Assembly (NCBI GenBank): GCA_021774615.1
Contig: JAJFIW010000036.1
Coordinates: forward strand, 101,318-165,317
DNA length: 64,000 nt
Origin: Alphaproteobacteria bacterium
GTDB taxonomy: Bacteria; Pseudomonadota; Alphaproteobacteria; UBA1280; UBA6503
Direction: 5' to 3'
Within the stretch, counting starts at the first letter, position 1. Every line of letters begins with the position of its first letter. Made by a program: the position numbers and the translations under genes. A model generated the notes under the pieces. The model saw only the letters and a program-made list of their open reading frames with translations, did no database searches and had not been told where the DNA came from. Positions 35,135 to 43,009 of the stretch are shown piece by piece.

Positions 35135-35956
35135 CTACTTGTTTAAGCCTTCAGTAGGCATTTGTGAAAACTGAATGCCATGCCAAGCAAAAATCTTCTT
35201 GGCATTTGTCATGGTTTCCATATGTTCTGCAACAATATGGATACCTAGACTACGGCAAAGCTCCACAACTTCTTTTGTATCAGCAGGCATAACCTGCGAA
35301 TTTAAAAGACCTTCTGAATGTTGCCTATCAAACTTTATAGCCCAGATGGGCAATTGCTTGATGTGTTCTGATGTGTGGCAACCTTCTTCACCAACATCGT
35401 CTAAGACCCAACGGAAGCCCATATTACGAACTACATTCATGTAATTAACAAGTTCATCGGTGATTTCCAAATGGCTTTCCTCGGTAATCTCGAGGATTAC
35501 CTTTTTTGGATCGCCGCCATTGTCAATGAAGTTTCTGAAAACTTTCATTAGCTGGCTACGAGGCCATATCGTCATGGCACTCGGAGGGATGTTTAGGCTT
35601 ATTTCGCTGCCTAATCCCTTTGCGTGCTCCAATGCTGTTTCTACTAAGCAAGGGGTAACCTTACCCAGTAAGCTCCAGCTTTCAAGGCAATTTACTGCCT
35701 CTTGGACTGAGATTGATTCATCCCAAAAGCGTAATAACAGCTCATGGAACTGAACACACCCTTTTTTTCCGTCAACAATTGGCATGGAATGAAATTTAAT
35801 TTCATCATACTTTATTGCCTCGACAATCCTAAGAGCAAATGCCCTTGAATCATCATCAGGAACATTACCTTTTTTCTCTCGAATTGTGATTACTCGAGAA
35901 AGTTCTTTAGGTGCTAGGTAGGTAGTTTTGTCTATTGCTTTCATAAGTGCCCCCAA
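35135..35956 (-). CDS. EAL-domain protein, cyclic-di-GMP phosphodiesterase-like
   Basis: The 273-residue product is a stand-alone EAL domain with a short N-terminal tail and no membrane segment. The signature EAL is ELL here, but the catalytic Glu72 is kept. Asn122 (LNIPPSAM), Glu156 (LEITEES), Asp186-Asp187 (DDVG), Lys208 (IKFD) and Glu244 (VAEHMET) are all present. The loop after DD is shortened and altered (GEEG in place of GTGYSS), and the QGY motif near the end is missing. It could be a slow enzyme or a c-di-GMP sensor. It is monocistronic and converges on the isocitrate dehydrogenase pair. Confidence 0.85.
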   Translation of the reverse strand: MGALMKAIDKTTYLAPKELSRVITIREKKGNVPDDDSRAFALRIVEAIKYDEIKFHSMPIVDGKKGCVQFHELLLRFWDESISVQEAVNCLESWSLLGKVTPCLVETALEHAKGLGSEISLNIPPSAMTIWPRSQLMKVFRNFIDNGGDPKKVILEITEESHLEITDELVNYMNVVRNMGFRWVLDDVGEEGCHTSEHIKQLPIWAIKFDRQHSEGLLNSQVMPADTKEVVELCRSLGIHIVAEHMETMTNAKKIFAWHGIQFSQMPTEGLNK

Positions 35957-36158
35957 GGGCAGCTGATAGAAGAGAAAACCATTTTAAAACTTCAGCTTTG
36001 AGTTTTTAATGGTTTTAATAAAGTGAGACTAGTTTTTGAGTATTTTACCGCACCAGATGGCGCAGTTTTTGAAACGATGAAGATACTTCTGATATTGTGT
36101 ATTTACATGTAAGATGAAAATGCTGATATTTCAAGGGTTATATAGGAAATAATGATTT

Positions 36159-36704
36159 ATGCTTGACGACAAAATGCTATCACAAGCGGTATTAAAGATG
36201 ATACCACCAGAAAAGAGAGATTATTTCACTCCACTTTTTAAAGAATTTGAGAATGGCAAGGTAGCTTCATTTAACCTAGCTGCAGCTTTTTGGAGCTTTT
36301 TTTGGCTGTTTTACTATCGCATGCCGCTGTTTGGTTTGGTTGGTATGGTTATATTTATTGGTATAGATATTTTAACCCCGAGTTTATTAGCTCCTTTGCA
36401 TATGCCTATAACTACTGTACAGGTAATAGATTTTTTCGCCCCAGTTGTTTTATCTGTTTTGATCTTGGGTTTCTTTTCTAACTGGATTTATTGGTGGAGT
36501 TTACGCCATAAAGCAAAAAGAATATTAAACCAAAACCTTAATGAAGCCGAGCAACTGGAACTTTTAGCTAAAAAAGGCGGTACAAACCTAAAAGGTATTT
36601 TATGGTGGGTAGGGGGATTAACCATTATATTTACTAGCATTATGTTATTAGCTTATTTGCAAAACCCTGAACAAATAAAAGCAATACTCCTAAATAGCCT
36701 GTAA
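36159..36704 (+). CDS. DUF2628 membrane protein
   Basis: The 181-residue product has the DUF2628 pattern SFNLAAAFWSFFWLFYYRM followed by two or three membrane segments (about 45-62, 66-85 and 98-118), a charged cytoplasmic stretch KAKRILNQNLNEAEQLELLAKKGG, and a last segment at about 148-168. The function of this family is not known. It is a single gene, ended by the terminator shared with rpmB. The promoter is not clear. Confidence 0.75.
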   Translation: MLDDKMLSQAVLKMIPPEKRDYFTPLFKEFENGKVASFNLAAAFWSFFWLFYYRMPLFGLVGMVIFIGIDILTPSLLAPLHMPITTVQVIDFFAPVVLSVLILGFFSNWIYWWSLRHKAKRILNQNLNEAEQLELLAKKGGTNLKGILWWVGGLTIIFTSIMLLAYLQNPEQIKAILLNSL

Positions 36705-36716
36705 CAAGTGAACATA

Positions 36717-36751
36717 AAAAAGCGGTGAGGGTTTAAACCTCACCGCTTTTT
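36717..36751. terminator. Bidirectional terminator between the DUF2628 gene and rpmB
   Basis: AGCGGTGAGG (36721-36730) pairs with CCTCACCGCT (36738-36747), extended by four A-T pairs on each side, with a 7-base loop. The A run before and T run after make it work for both convergent genes. Confidence 0.92.
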
Positions 36752-36766
36752 AAAATATAAAAGTAA

Positions 36767-37078
36767 CTACGCTGTAGTTGTAGCTTCAGCAGTAGCAGTA
36801 ACTTTTTTGCGAATTTGTCTGCGTAGTTTAGCAGCTGCATCAGAAAAAGTTTTATGGCCACGGTAGCCTTGCATGAACAAGTCTAGGTTGCCGTACTTAG
36901 CAATTGTACGAATAGCAGATGTGCTAACCCGTAAAGTAACTTTGCGCCCTAGAATTGCGCTGTCAAAAGCTTTTGACTGCAAGTTTGGTAACTGGCGGCG
37001 CTTTGTGTGGTTATTTGCGTGCGATACGTTGTTCGCAACGTTTGGGTTCTTACCTGTAATTTCACATACACGTGACAT
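36767..37078 (-). CDS. rpmB: 50S ribosomal protein L28
   Basis: L28 is a structural protein of the large subunit. The 103-residue product starts MSRVCEITGKNPNVANNVSHANN and includes KRRQLPNLQSKAF and VTLRVSTSAIRTIAKYGNLD, all typical. The tail KKVTATAEATTTA is low-complexity and somewhat longer than in model species. The gene is single, with its own sigma-70-type promoter overlapped by a 12-base dyad at 37160-37198, and a terminator at its end. Its upstream neighbour is an exported unknown protein. Confidence 0.97.
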   Translation of the reverse strand: MSRVCEITGKNPNVANNVSHANNHTKRRQLPNLQSKAFDSAILGRKVTLRVSTSAIRTIAKYGNLDLFMQGYRGHKTFSDAAAKLRRQIRKKVTATAEATTTA

Positions 37079-37159
37079 GGCTCTATCCTTACGACCTAAA
37101 TCTAAAAAACTGGTTTATCTGCTTATGAATAATATATTATCCATACAATGCAGGGGGTA

Positions 37160-37188
37160 TTTGTAGCTATTTAAATCCATTTTGTCAA
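37160..37188 (-). promoter_or_regulatory. Sigma-70-type promoter of rpmB
   Basis: On the minus strand, a perfect TTGACA (37183-37188) is followed after exactly 17 bases by TACAAA (37160-37165). It lies about 80 bases before the rpmB start. A 12-base inverted repeat overlaps both elements. Confidence 0.6.
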
Positions 37189-37198
37189 TAGCTACAAA
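37160..37198. repeat. Perfect 12-base dyad over the rpmB promoter
   Basis: TTTGTAGCTATT (37160-37171) and AATAGCTACAAA (37187-37198) are exact inverted copies with a 15-base centre. One arm contains the -10 element and the other overlaps the -35 element. There is no T run after either arm, so it is not a terminator. It looks like an operator. Confidence 0.65.
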
Positions 37199-37217
37199 GC
37201 TATATTTATAATTTTTA

Positions 37218-37622
37218 TTAAAGCAATAACTCAAAAGAGCGCCATTTACCATGCTGCTGTGGTTTAATTGGTACAATACCACCAGTTGCAGAAAATGGCA
37301 TTGATGCTGGCAGCTGTAATGTTTTACCCTTGATAAGCTTAATATTAACAATACAATTAAGCTCTCGGTAAATTCCAAATTTCTTTAGGCGAACTTCATT
37401 CCCATCCCATGAAAAACCCATTAACCCTGTGCCATGCCCAGAAAATTCTGTGGATACTTCAAAAATATCCCCTTTTGAAATATTTGCTTGCGAGCAGGGG
37501 AGGTTAATAACAACATTTTCTCTATCAACAGTTGTTTGCAAGGTTGTGTTAATTGGTATGAATAGCATTAGCACCATAGCTGCTAATAGAAAAAATATTA
37601 AATATTTATTTACATTGCTCAT
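37218..37622 (-). CDS. Unknown exported or membrane-anchored protein
   Basis: The 134-residue product starts MSNVNKYLIFFLLAAMVLML, one membrane anchor or uncleaved signal, then a periplasmic part with two cysteines (LPCSQ and LNCIV) and beta-type segments. I do not recognise it. The frame is open further upstream to a TTG, but the ATG at 37622 puts the hydrophobic segment at the N-terminus. No clear ribosome site is visible. It lies between the rpmB promoter region and the AT-rich spacer with DnaA boxes. Confidence 0.55.
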   Translation of the reverse strand: MSNVNKYLIFFLLAAMVLMLFIPINTTLQTTVDRENVVINLPCSQANISKGDIFEVSTEFSGHGTGLMGFSWDGNEVRLKKFGIYRELNCIVNIKLIKGKTLQLPASMPFSATGGIVPIKPQQHGKWRSFELLL

Positions 37623-37685
37623 GACAAGTAATTTATATTGGTAATGCTTATAACGCAACGCTGTTTATGGGCTAAGCTATAAAAT

Positions 37686-37770
37686 GTATGCACATTCTTG
37701 TATGCAGTTATATACGTGTCACAATTAAAGGTTGTTTTTATAGATGTGCATACTGTAACTATATGTATGC
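37686..37770. repeat. Four copies of GTATGC in the AT-rich spacer
   Basis: GTATGC occurs at 37686-37691, 37700-37705 and 37765-37770 on the plus strand, and as its complement within 37744-37753. The first and the reverse copy extend to a perfect 10-base inverted pair, GTATGCACAT and ATGTGCATAC. Repeated short words beside DnaA boxes suggest a protein-binding region. Confidence 0.5.
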
Positions 37771-37781
37771 CTGTAATAAAG

Positions 37782-37907
37782 TGTTGATATTAAACATATT
37801 TTACAATAATTAATTTTTCTTGTGCCGGAATAGGTAGATGTAAATATTTTGTTATATATTATGGGGTGTTAGTTGTTATAGATAAGTTATCAACAGAGTT
37901 ATCCACA
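37782..37907. other. DnaA-box cluster beside an AT-rich stretch (origin-like)
   Basis: TTATCCACA at 37899-37907 is a perfect DnaA box, and TTATCAACA at 37887-37895 differs by one base; together they form a direct repeat of AGTTATCnACA. A weaker inverted box, TGTTGATAT, lies at 37782-37790. Between them is a very AT-rich stretch (about 37783-37870) of the kind that unwinds easily. Two good boxes are fewer than most origins have, so the alternative is a DnaA-controlled regulatory site. Confidence 0.5.
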
Positions 37908-37910
37908 AGG

Positions 37911-38483
37911 TTAAGCATGACCAAATGATATGGCAACTCTAGAAGGGTCAATCCCCATTTTTTGCAGACAAGCAGCATATCGTTTTTTAGGTTGTGTTTT
38001 ATATATTATGTCTGTGTCGGCATCTATTGTAAGCCAGCTGTTTTCTGCAATCTCTTGCTCTAGTTGACCTGCTGACCAACCTGCATAACCAAGGCATAAA
38101 TTCATGTTAGAAGGGGCAGAGCCTTGGGCAATCTCTCTTATAATATCAGACGTAGATGAAAGGTGGATATGTGGTGCTAGACACATGGTTGTCTCGTGGT
38201 TATAGCCATCATCATGAAGCACAAAACCACGGTCAGCCTCGACAGGACCACCAAAAAATATAGTTGGGTCTTGGCTTTGGCTATTTTGAGGAATGGATAG
38301 GTCCTTAGCTATTTCTTTAAAATTTACGTCGGTTAGTGGTTGGTTAATGACAACACCCATTGTGCCTTCATCTGAATGGACACAAATGTAAATAACAGCA
38401 CTTTCCCAAACCGAGTCCCTAAGATTGGGCGTAGCTAGAATTAAGCTATTTTGTAGTGTTGTTAGAACATTTGCTTTTGGCAT
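37911..38483 (-). CDS. YqgE/AlgH family protein
   Basis: The 190-residue product matches the UPF0301 (YqgE/AlgH) family: SLILATPNLRDSVWESAVIYIC, DEGTMGVVINQPL, IFFGGPVEADRGFVLH, and LCLGYAGWSAGQLEQEIAENSWL. The family is widespread and its structure is known, but its biochemical role is not established. In Pseudomonas AlgH has been linked to alginate regulation. The stop codon is only three bases from the DnaA boxes. It follows rnhA by eight bases on the minus strand and may belong to the thrB-rnhA operon. Confidence 0.9.
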   Translation of the reverse strand: MPKANVLTTLQNSLILATPNLRDSVWESAVIYICVHSDEGTMGVVINQPLTDVNFKEIAKDLSIPQNSQSQDPTIFFGGPVEADRGFVLHDDGYNHETTMCLAPHIHLSSTSDIIREIAQGSAPSNMNLCLGYAGWSAGQLEQEIAENSWLTIDADTDIIYKTQPKKRYAACLQKMGIDPSRVAISFGHA

Positions 38484-38491
38484 AGTTTTTC

Positions 38492-38974
38492 CTATTCTTT
38501 GTCTCTATTGGCATGGCGCCTTCCTCTGACTGCTAATTTGTCGGCACGTTCGTTCATTTCGTCGCCAGAGTGCCCCTTTACCCATTCAAATATAACATGG
38601 TGGCGTTCTAATTCTTCATCTATACGTAGCCATAGGTCTTTATTTACTACTGGTTTTCTGGTGGCTGTTTTCCAGCCCCGTTCTTTCCATTCTGCCATCC
38701 ATTGGGTTGCACCATTTAAAACATACTTTGAGTCTGTATATATAGTAACATGGCATGGCTTTTTTAGTAATGCTAGCGCTTCAATTACAGCTTGTAGCTC
38801 CATACGGTTATTGGTAGTGTCGGCAACCCCACCAAAAATATCTTTTTCTAGATCGTTCCAAATAAGGACAGCACCCCAGCCACCGGGGCCAGGGTTGCCA
38901 GAGCATGCGCCATCTGTGTAGATAGTAACTTTGGAAATATTATCAGGTAATTCTTTTACTTTATGGTGCTTCAT
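38492..38974 (-). CDS. rnhA: Ribonuclease HI
   Basis: RNase HI cuts the RNA strand of RNA-DNA hybrids, for example primers and R-loops. The 160-residue product has [19 protein letters not shown] with the first catalytic Asp, [13 protein letters not shown] with the catalytic Glu, [14 protein letters not shown] with the next Asp, and [17 protein letters not shown] with the last His and Asp. The ATG overlaps the stop of thrB by four bases. The thrB-rnhA order is common in alphaproteobacteria. Confidence 0.96.
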   Translation of the reverse strand: MKHHKVKELPDNISKVTIYTDGACSGNPGPGGWGAVLIWNDLEKDIFGGVADTTNNRMELQAVIEALALLKKPCHVTIYTDSKYVLNGATQWMAEWKERGWKTATRKPVVNKDLWLRIDEELERHHVIFEWVKGHSGDEMNERADKLAVRGRRHANRDKE

Positions 38975-39933
38975 TTATTAAGGATATCTTCTAATTTATT
39001 TGTTTTAAAAAATAGTAGTCTTTTTGCATATGCTTCTGGTGGGCGAGGAGGTTTTCCTGATATTACTGGTTTAATCCAAGTATTTAAACGCATAGCAAGA
39101 ACAACACAAGATGCACGACGGCATAATTCGGGTAATGCTACGTACTCTGCTTTAGACAGTTGGCGTACGTTGTTGTACCCGTCGTAAAATGCTTTGAAAT
39201 GTGGTGCAACAAAATCTCCGTTGCCATCAAACCCCCATGCGGTTAGGGCTGTTGCTAAATCGTAAGCAAAACAGTCTATACCTGCCATATAAAAGTCTAT
39301 GACTCCACCAACTTTATCGCCATCAAATAGTATATTATCACTAAAAAGATCTGCGTGTATAACCCCAGACGGTAAATCAAGCCTAGCTGCTGTATCATCT
39401 GTTTGCCAACAGGCTTCTTGTTTAAGAATTTCTAATAGTTTTTTCTTTTCGTCGTCATAGTTAGCTTCATTTAGATTAGCAATAACTTTTTTTAAATGGC
39501 TAGGTGCCCATGTTTGTAAGCCTTTGTGTTCGTATCCTTTACTAGCTTTATGCATCATAGCTAAGGTCTCACCAGCTAGTTTTGCTGTGTGCGTGGATAT
39601 TGGTTTTTCTTCACCTTTAACAAGGCTGCTAATAAGTAACTGCTTGCTGTTTATGTGGTGGCTATAACTACCTTTTTTATCTGCTACAAATGTCATCACA
39701 GGTACATTTTGCTTTGCTAGGTGGTTTAGGTATTTAGGTAACCATTCTATTTGGGTGACCTCCTCTGGGGCTTCTACTATGGTGCAAATAAAATTATCGG
39801 TAGTAGTTTTTAAATGGTAATTACTGTTTACAGTACCTTCTGCTATGCCTTTTAGTTGTAAAGCTTCGCCAATATCGTAGTTGTTTAGGATAGGTTGTAG
39901 TTGTTTTATGCTTAGTTGGGTATAAACAGCCAT
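38971..39933 (-). CDS. thrB: Homoserine kinase, choline-kinase-like type
   Basis: ThrB phosphorylates homoserine on the path to threonine. The 320-residue product is of the APH/choline-kinase fold used by alphaproteobacteria and not the GHMP type of E. coli. It has [21 protein letters not shown] at the nucleotide loop, the catalytic segment [15 protein letters not shown], and [13 protein letters not shown] with the metal-binding Asp. Length is typical. The stop overlaps the rnhA start, so the pair is co-translated. hemL is divergent. Confidence 0.93.
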   Translation of the reverse strand: MAVYTQLSIKQLQPILNNYDIGEALQLKGIAEGTVNSNYHLKTTTDNFICTIVEAPEEVTQIEWLPKYLNHLAKQNVPVMTFVADKKGSYSHHINSKQLLISSLVKGEEKPISTHTAKLAGETLAMMHKASKGYEHKGLQTWAPSHLKKVIANLNEANYDDEKKKLLEILKQEACWQTDDTAARLDLPSGVIHADLFSDNILFDGDKVGGVIDFYMAGIDCFAYDLATALTAWGFDGNGDFVAPHFKAFYDGYNNVRQLSKAEYVALPELCRRASCVVLAMRLNTWIKPVISGKPPRPPEAYAKRLLFFKTNKLEDILNK

Positions 39934-40011
39934 ATTCTTCTACTTTTTTTTTGGTTGCTAGTCTGCTATATATGAACATGATTTTGCTTTATTTAAAAGA
40001 AGGTTTTATTA

Positions 40012-41325
40012 ATGCCAGCTAACCCAATGCCAGAATTTACATCTCGGACACCTGTGTCAGATAAACTATTTACTCGTGCAAAAACGATGATACCAGGTGG
40101 GGTTAATTCGCCAGTGCGAGCATTTAATGGTGTTGGTGGTAACCCAATATTTTTTGCAGGTGCTGAAGGGGCTGTTGTCCAAGATATGGACGGGCACCAA
40201 TACGTTGACTATGTGGGCTCGTGGGGACCAATGCTATTAGGGCATGCAAACCCTAAAGTGACTAGTGCTATCAAAGACGCCGTGGACCTAGGCACATCTT
40301 TTGGTGCACCGACCGACCGAGAAACATACCTTGCTGACTTACTAATTAGTAAACACAAAGAATTTGGCATTGAAAAAATTAGGCTAGTAAACTCAGGCAC
40401 AGAAGCCACTATGAGTGCAATCCGCTTAGCACGTGGCTATACTGGGAGGACGAGAATTATTAAATTTGACGGCTGCTATCACGGCCATGGCGACAGCTTA
40501 TTAGTTGCAGCTGGTAGTGGTGCTGCAACAGCTAGCATACCTGGTTCTGCAGGTGTTCCCGAAGAGTTGGCAGCACTAACAACCGTTGTGCCGTATAACG
40601 ATGCAAATGCACTAGCAGCAGCCTTTAACGCTTATGACGACATTGCATGCGTCATTATTGAGCCTATTGCAGGCAACATGGGCTGTGTGACTCCTCAAGA
40701 AGGGTTTTTACAAGCAGTACGTAAACTATGTACCGATAACAGCAGCCTACTTATTTTTGATGAAGTGATGACAGGCTTTAGAGTTAATAAAAATTCTGCA
40801 ATGGGGCTTTATGGCATTACTCCTGATTTAGCAACTTTTGGCAAAATACTTGGCGGTGGATTGCCTTTGGCAGCGTATGGCGGTAAAGCAGAAATTATGG
40901 ACAAACTAGCCCCACTTGGCGATGTTTACCAAGCAGGCACACTATCTGGCAACCCTCTAGCGACAGCCGCAGGCTGCGCAATGCTAGAGCAATTAGATGA
41001 TGCAGTTTATACAAAGCTAGAAAACACTGCTGAATACCTAGAAAAGGAGCTTTTATCTTTAGCTAAAAAACATAACCACTCGATGCAAATTAACAGAGTG
41101 GGTGGAATGTTTGGGATATTCTTTGCTGATACAACCCCACAAAACTTTACCGAAGTTAAAGCAACCGATACCGATAAATTCTCTAGGTTTTTCCACGAAA
41201 TGTTAGAGGAAGGGGTGTATCTACCACCATCAGCATTTGAAACTTGGTTTATTTCCACAGCACATGACAGCGAGCACCTAGAACATACCCTTAAAGCTGC
41301 AGATAAGGCGTTAGGTCGTGTCTAA
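40012..41325 (+). CDS. hemL: Glutamate-1-semialdehyde 2,1-aminomutase
   Basis: HemL makes 5-aminolevulinate from glutamate-1-semialdehyde in the C5 route to tetrapyrroles. The 437-residue product has MIPGGVNSPVRAFNGVGG, NSGTEATMSAIRLARGYTGR, the PLP aspartate region LLIFDEVMTGFRV, and the PLP lysine Lys278 in TFGKILGGGLPLAAYGG. The C5 route is unusual for many alphaproteobacteria, which use HemA (ALA synthase); its presence is a useful lineage clue. The last eight bases overlap the ppx gene. Confidence 0.95.
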   Translation: MPANPMPEFTSRTPVSDKLFTRAKTMIPGGVNSPVRAFNGVGGNPIFFAGAEGAVVQDMDGHQYVDYVGSWGPMLLGHANPKVTSAIKDAVDLGTSFGAPTDRETYLADLLISKHKEFGIEKIRLVNSGTEATMSAIRLARGYTGRTRIIKFDGCYHGHGDSLLVAAGSGAATASIPGSAGVPEELAALTTVVPYNDANALAAAFNAYDDIACVIIEPIAGNMGCVTPQEGFLQAVRKLCTDNSSLLIFDEVMTGFRVNKNSAMGLYGITPDLATFGKILGGGLPLAAYGGKAEIMDKLAPLGDVYQAGTLSGNPLATAAGCAMLEQLDDAVYTKLENTAEYLEKELLSLAKKHNHSMQINRVGGMFGIFFADTTPQNFTEVKATDTDKFSRFFHEMLEEGVYLPPSAFETWFISTAHDSEHLEHTLKAADKALGRV

Positions 41326-42289
41326 ATTTGTACCTGGCATTTATGGTGGCATTGATTGTGGTACGGGTAGTATCCGTTTGATGATTATTAGCGTTACTGA
41401 TGATGGTTGCTCCGAAGTCCTAATACATAAAACTGTTAAGCATAACCTTAGGTACGACTTACATGAAGACGGTATAATTAAAAACAATACTATTGAGCAG
41501 CTGGTTGAGATTAATCAAGATTTTGCAAAAATTTCTAATACCTACCAAACAAAGCTTATTAATGCTGCTGCTACTGAGTCCTTGCGTTCTGCTAAAAATA
41601 GCGCAGAAGTTTTGGGTGCGTTAACAAAAGCAGGTATTGATTATACTATAATAGATGGCATAAACGAGCTGGAAGCCTCTATTTTAGGCGCAAGTAATTC
41701 TCTTAATAATATGAGCGAACATTTCTACTTTGTTGACAGTGGCGGCAGCAGTACTGAATTTAGCCTTGTACAAAATAGCAACTTTAAGCCCATAGCAGGG
41801 GACAGTTTACGTATTGGCGTTGTACCCTTATCAAAAGAGCTAGAAGCTAAAGGGGACAAAACCAGCCCCGCAGATATAGAAAAAATGACCAGTAGCCTAA
41901 CCAATATTTTTACAGACACAAAACAAGGTTGGCCTAAAGTACCCTCAAAAATAAATGAAGTAGTAATAGCTAGTACAACTATGTCTAGGTTTTGTTTTCT
42001 ACAAAAAGGTTTAGGCCACGGTAAAATGAGGTATGGTGAATATTACGACCTATCCTTAGATGATTTACACACTATTCTTAAAAATATGTCAGATATGACA
42101 TTGCCCGAGCGCATAAAAAACCCTGATTTAAATGAAGATATTGCACATTATATTCTCCCAACAATAATTCAATCTATAGCTATTCTAAATGCAACAGGTG
42201 CAAGAACCGCACGTTTTATCCAGAATAGTGTTTGCCGTGGCCTTGCTCTACAAGCTGCTATAAAAAAGGACAAAGCTTCAAATGGCTGA
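41318..42289 (+). CDS. ppx: Ppx/GppA phosphatase family protein
   Basis: The 323-residue product belongs to the exopolyphosphatase/guanosine pentaphosphatase group of the actin-like ATPase fold. It has GIDCGTGSIRLMI at the N-terminus, AAATESLRSAKN, GINELEASILGA with the catalytic Glu, and FYFVDSGGSSTEFSL. It is of the short form, without the HD-type C-terminal domain. The start is a GTG at 41318 inside the end of hemL, and the end overlaps the rlmE start by eight bases, so three genes are tightly coupled. It may hydrolyse polyphosphate, pppGpp, or both. Confidence 0.87.
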   Translation: MSKFVPGIYGGIDCGTGSIRLMIISVTDDGCSEVLIHKTVKHNLRYDLHEDGIIKNNTIEQLVEINQDFAKISNTYQTKLINAAATESLRSAKNSAEVLGALTKAGIDYTIIDGINELEASILGASNSLNNMSEHFYFVDSGGSSTEFSLVQNSNFKPIAGDSLRIGVVPLSKELEAKGDKTSPADIEKMTSSLTNIFTDTKQGWPKVPSKINEVVIASTTMSRFCFLQKGLGHGKMRYGEYYDLSLDDLHTILKNMSDMTLPERIKNPDLNEDIAHYILPTIIQSIAILNATGARTARFIQNSVCRGLALQAAIKKDKASNG

Positions 42290-42959
42290 TAAATCTACCT
42301 CTAAAAAGAGAAAAATTAATAAACATAATACTCGCTTCGAGAAAACAGTAACCCCATCAACTCGTTATTATTTAGAACGGCAGGTTCGGGACCCTTACTC
42401 TAATAAAGCCCGTGAAGAAGGCTATCGTTCGCGTGCTGTATATAAATTATCCGAAATAAATGACAAATATAATTTAATAAAACAAGGTCAAATTATTGTA
42501 GATCTAGGTGCAGCCCCCGGAAGCTGGAGCCAAATGGCAGCAAGGATTATGCAGAAAAATGGAACTGTAATCGCACTAGATAAAATAGAGATAGACACCA
42601 TAGACGGAGTTAAATTTTTATTAGGTGATTTTACGGAAGATAAATGCTTAGATGCTTTGCTTAAAATAACACCAAAAGGTGTAGATATTGTACTTTCAGA
42701 CATGGCACCGGAAACATCAGGTACGGCGAGTGTGGATCACTTGCGGATTATGGGCTTAGCAGAGCTAGCAGCCGATTTTGCCGAAAGAACCCTTAAGCCT
42801 GGTGGAAGTTTTATTTGCAAACTATTTATGGGCGGTGGCGAAAAAGCTTTTTCTGTTAGTTTGCGCAAACAATACAATAAAGTTAATTTTATTAAACCAA
42901 GCGCATCACGCGCCGACTCTAAGGAAATTTTTATTGTAGCTAGAGATTTTAAAGGGTAA
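42282..42959 (+). CDS. rlmE: 23S rRNA 2'-O-methyltransferase RlmE (FtsJ)
   Basis: RlmE methylates the ribose of U2552 in the A loop of 23S rRNA, late in 50S assembly. The 225-residue product has the catalytic K-D-K-E tetrad: Lys in SRAVYKLSEIN, Asp in DMAPETSGTASVDHLR, Lys in GGSFICKLFMGG, and Glu in DSKEIFIVA. The SAM loop is IVDLGAAPGSWSQ. A basic N-terminal tail (KKRKINKHNTRFEK) is typical of alphaproteobacterial forms. The ppx-rlmE pairing is common in this class. Confidence 0.95.
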   Translation: MADKSTSKKRKINKHNTRFEKTVTPSTRYYLERQVRDPYSNKAREEGYRSRAVYKLSEINDKYNLIKQGQIIVDLGAAPGSWSQMAARIMQKNGTVIALDKIEIDTIDGVKFLLGDFTEDKCLDALLKITPKGVDIVLSDMAPETSGTASVDHLRIMGLAELAADFAERTLKPGGSFICKLFMGGGEKAFSVSLRKQYNKVNFIKPSASRADSKEIFIVARDFKG

Positions 42960-43009
42960 TTATAATAAATATGCTATCCTATCTGCTATAAAAAGAAACA
43001 AGGAACAAT

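Noticed and set aside
36058-36073. Sigma-54-like TGGCGCAGTTTTTGAA before the DUF2628 gene
   Set aside because: The -12 element reads GA in place of GC, and two other bases differ, so it falls well below the two sites at 13777 and 14121.
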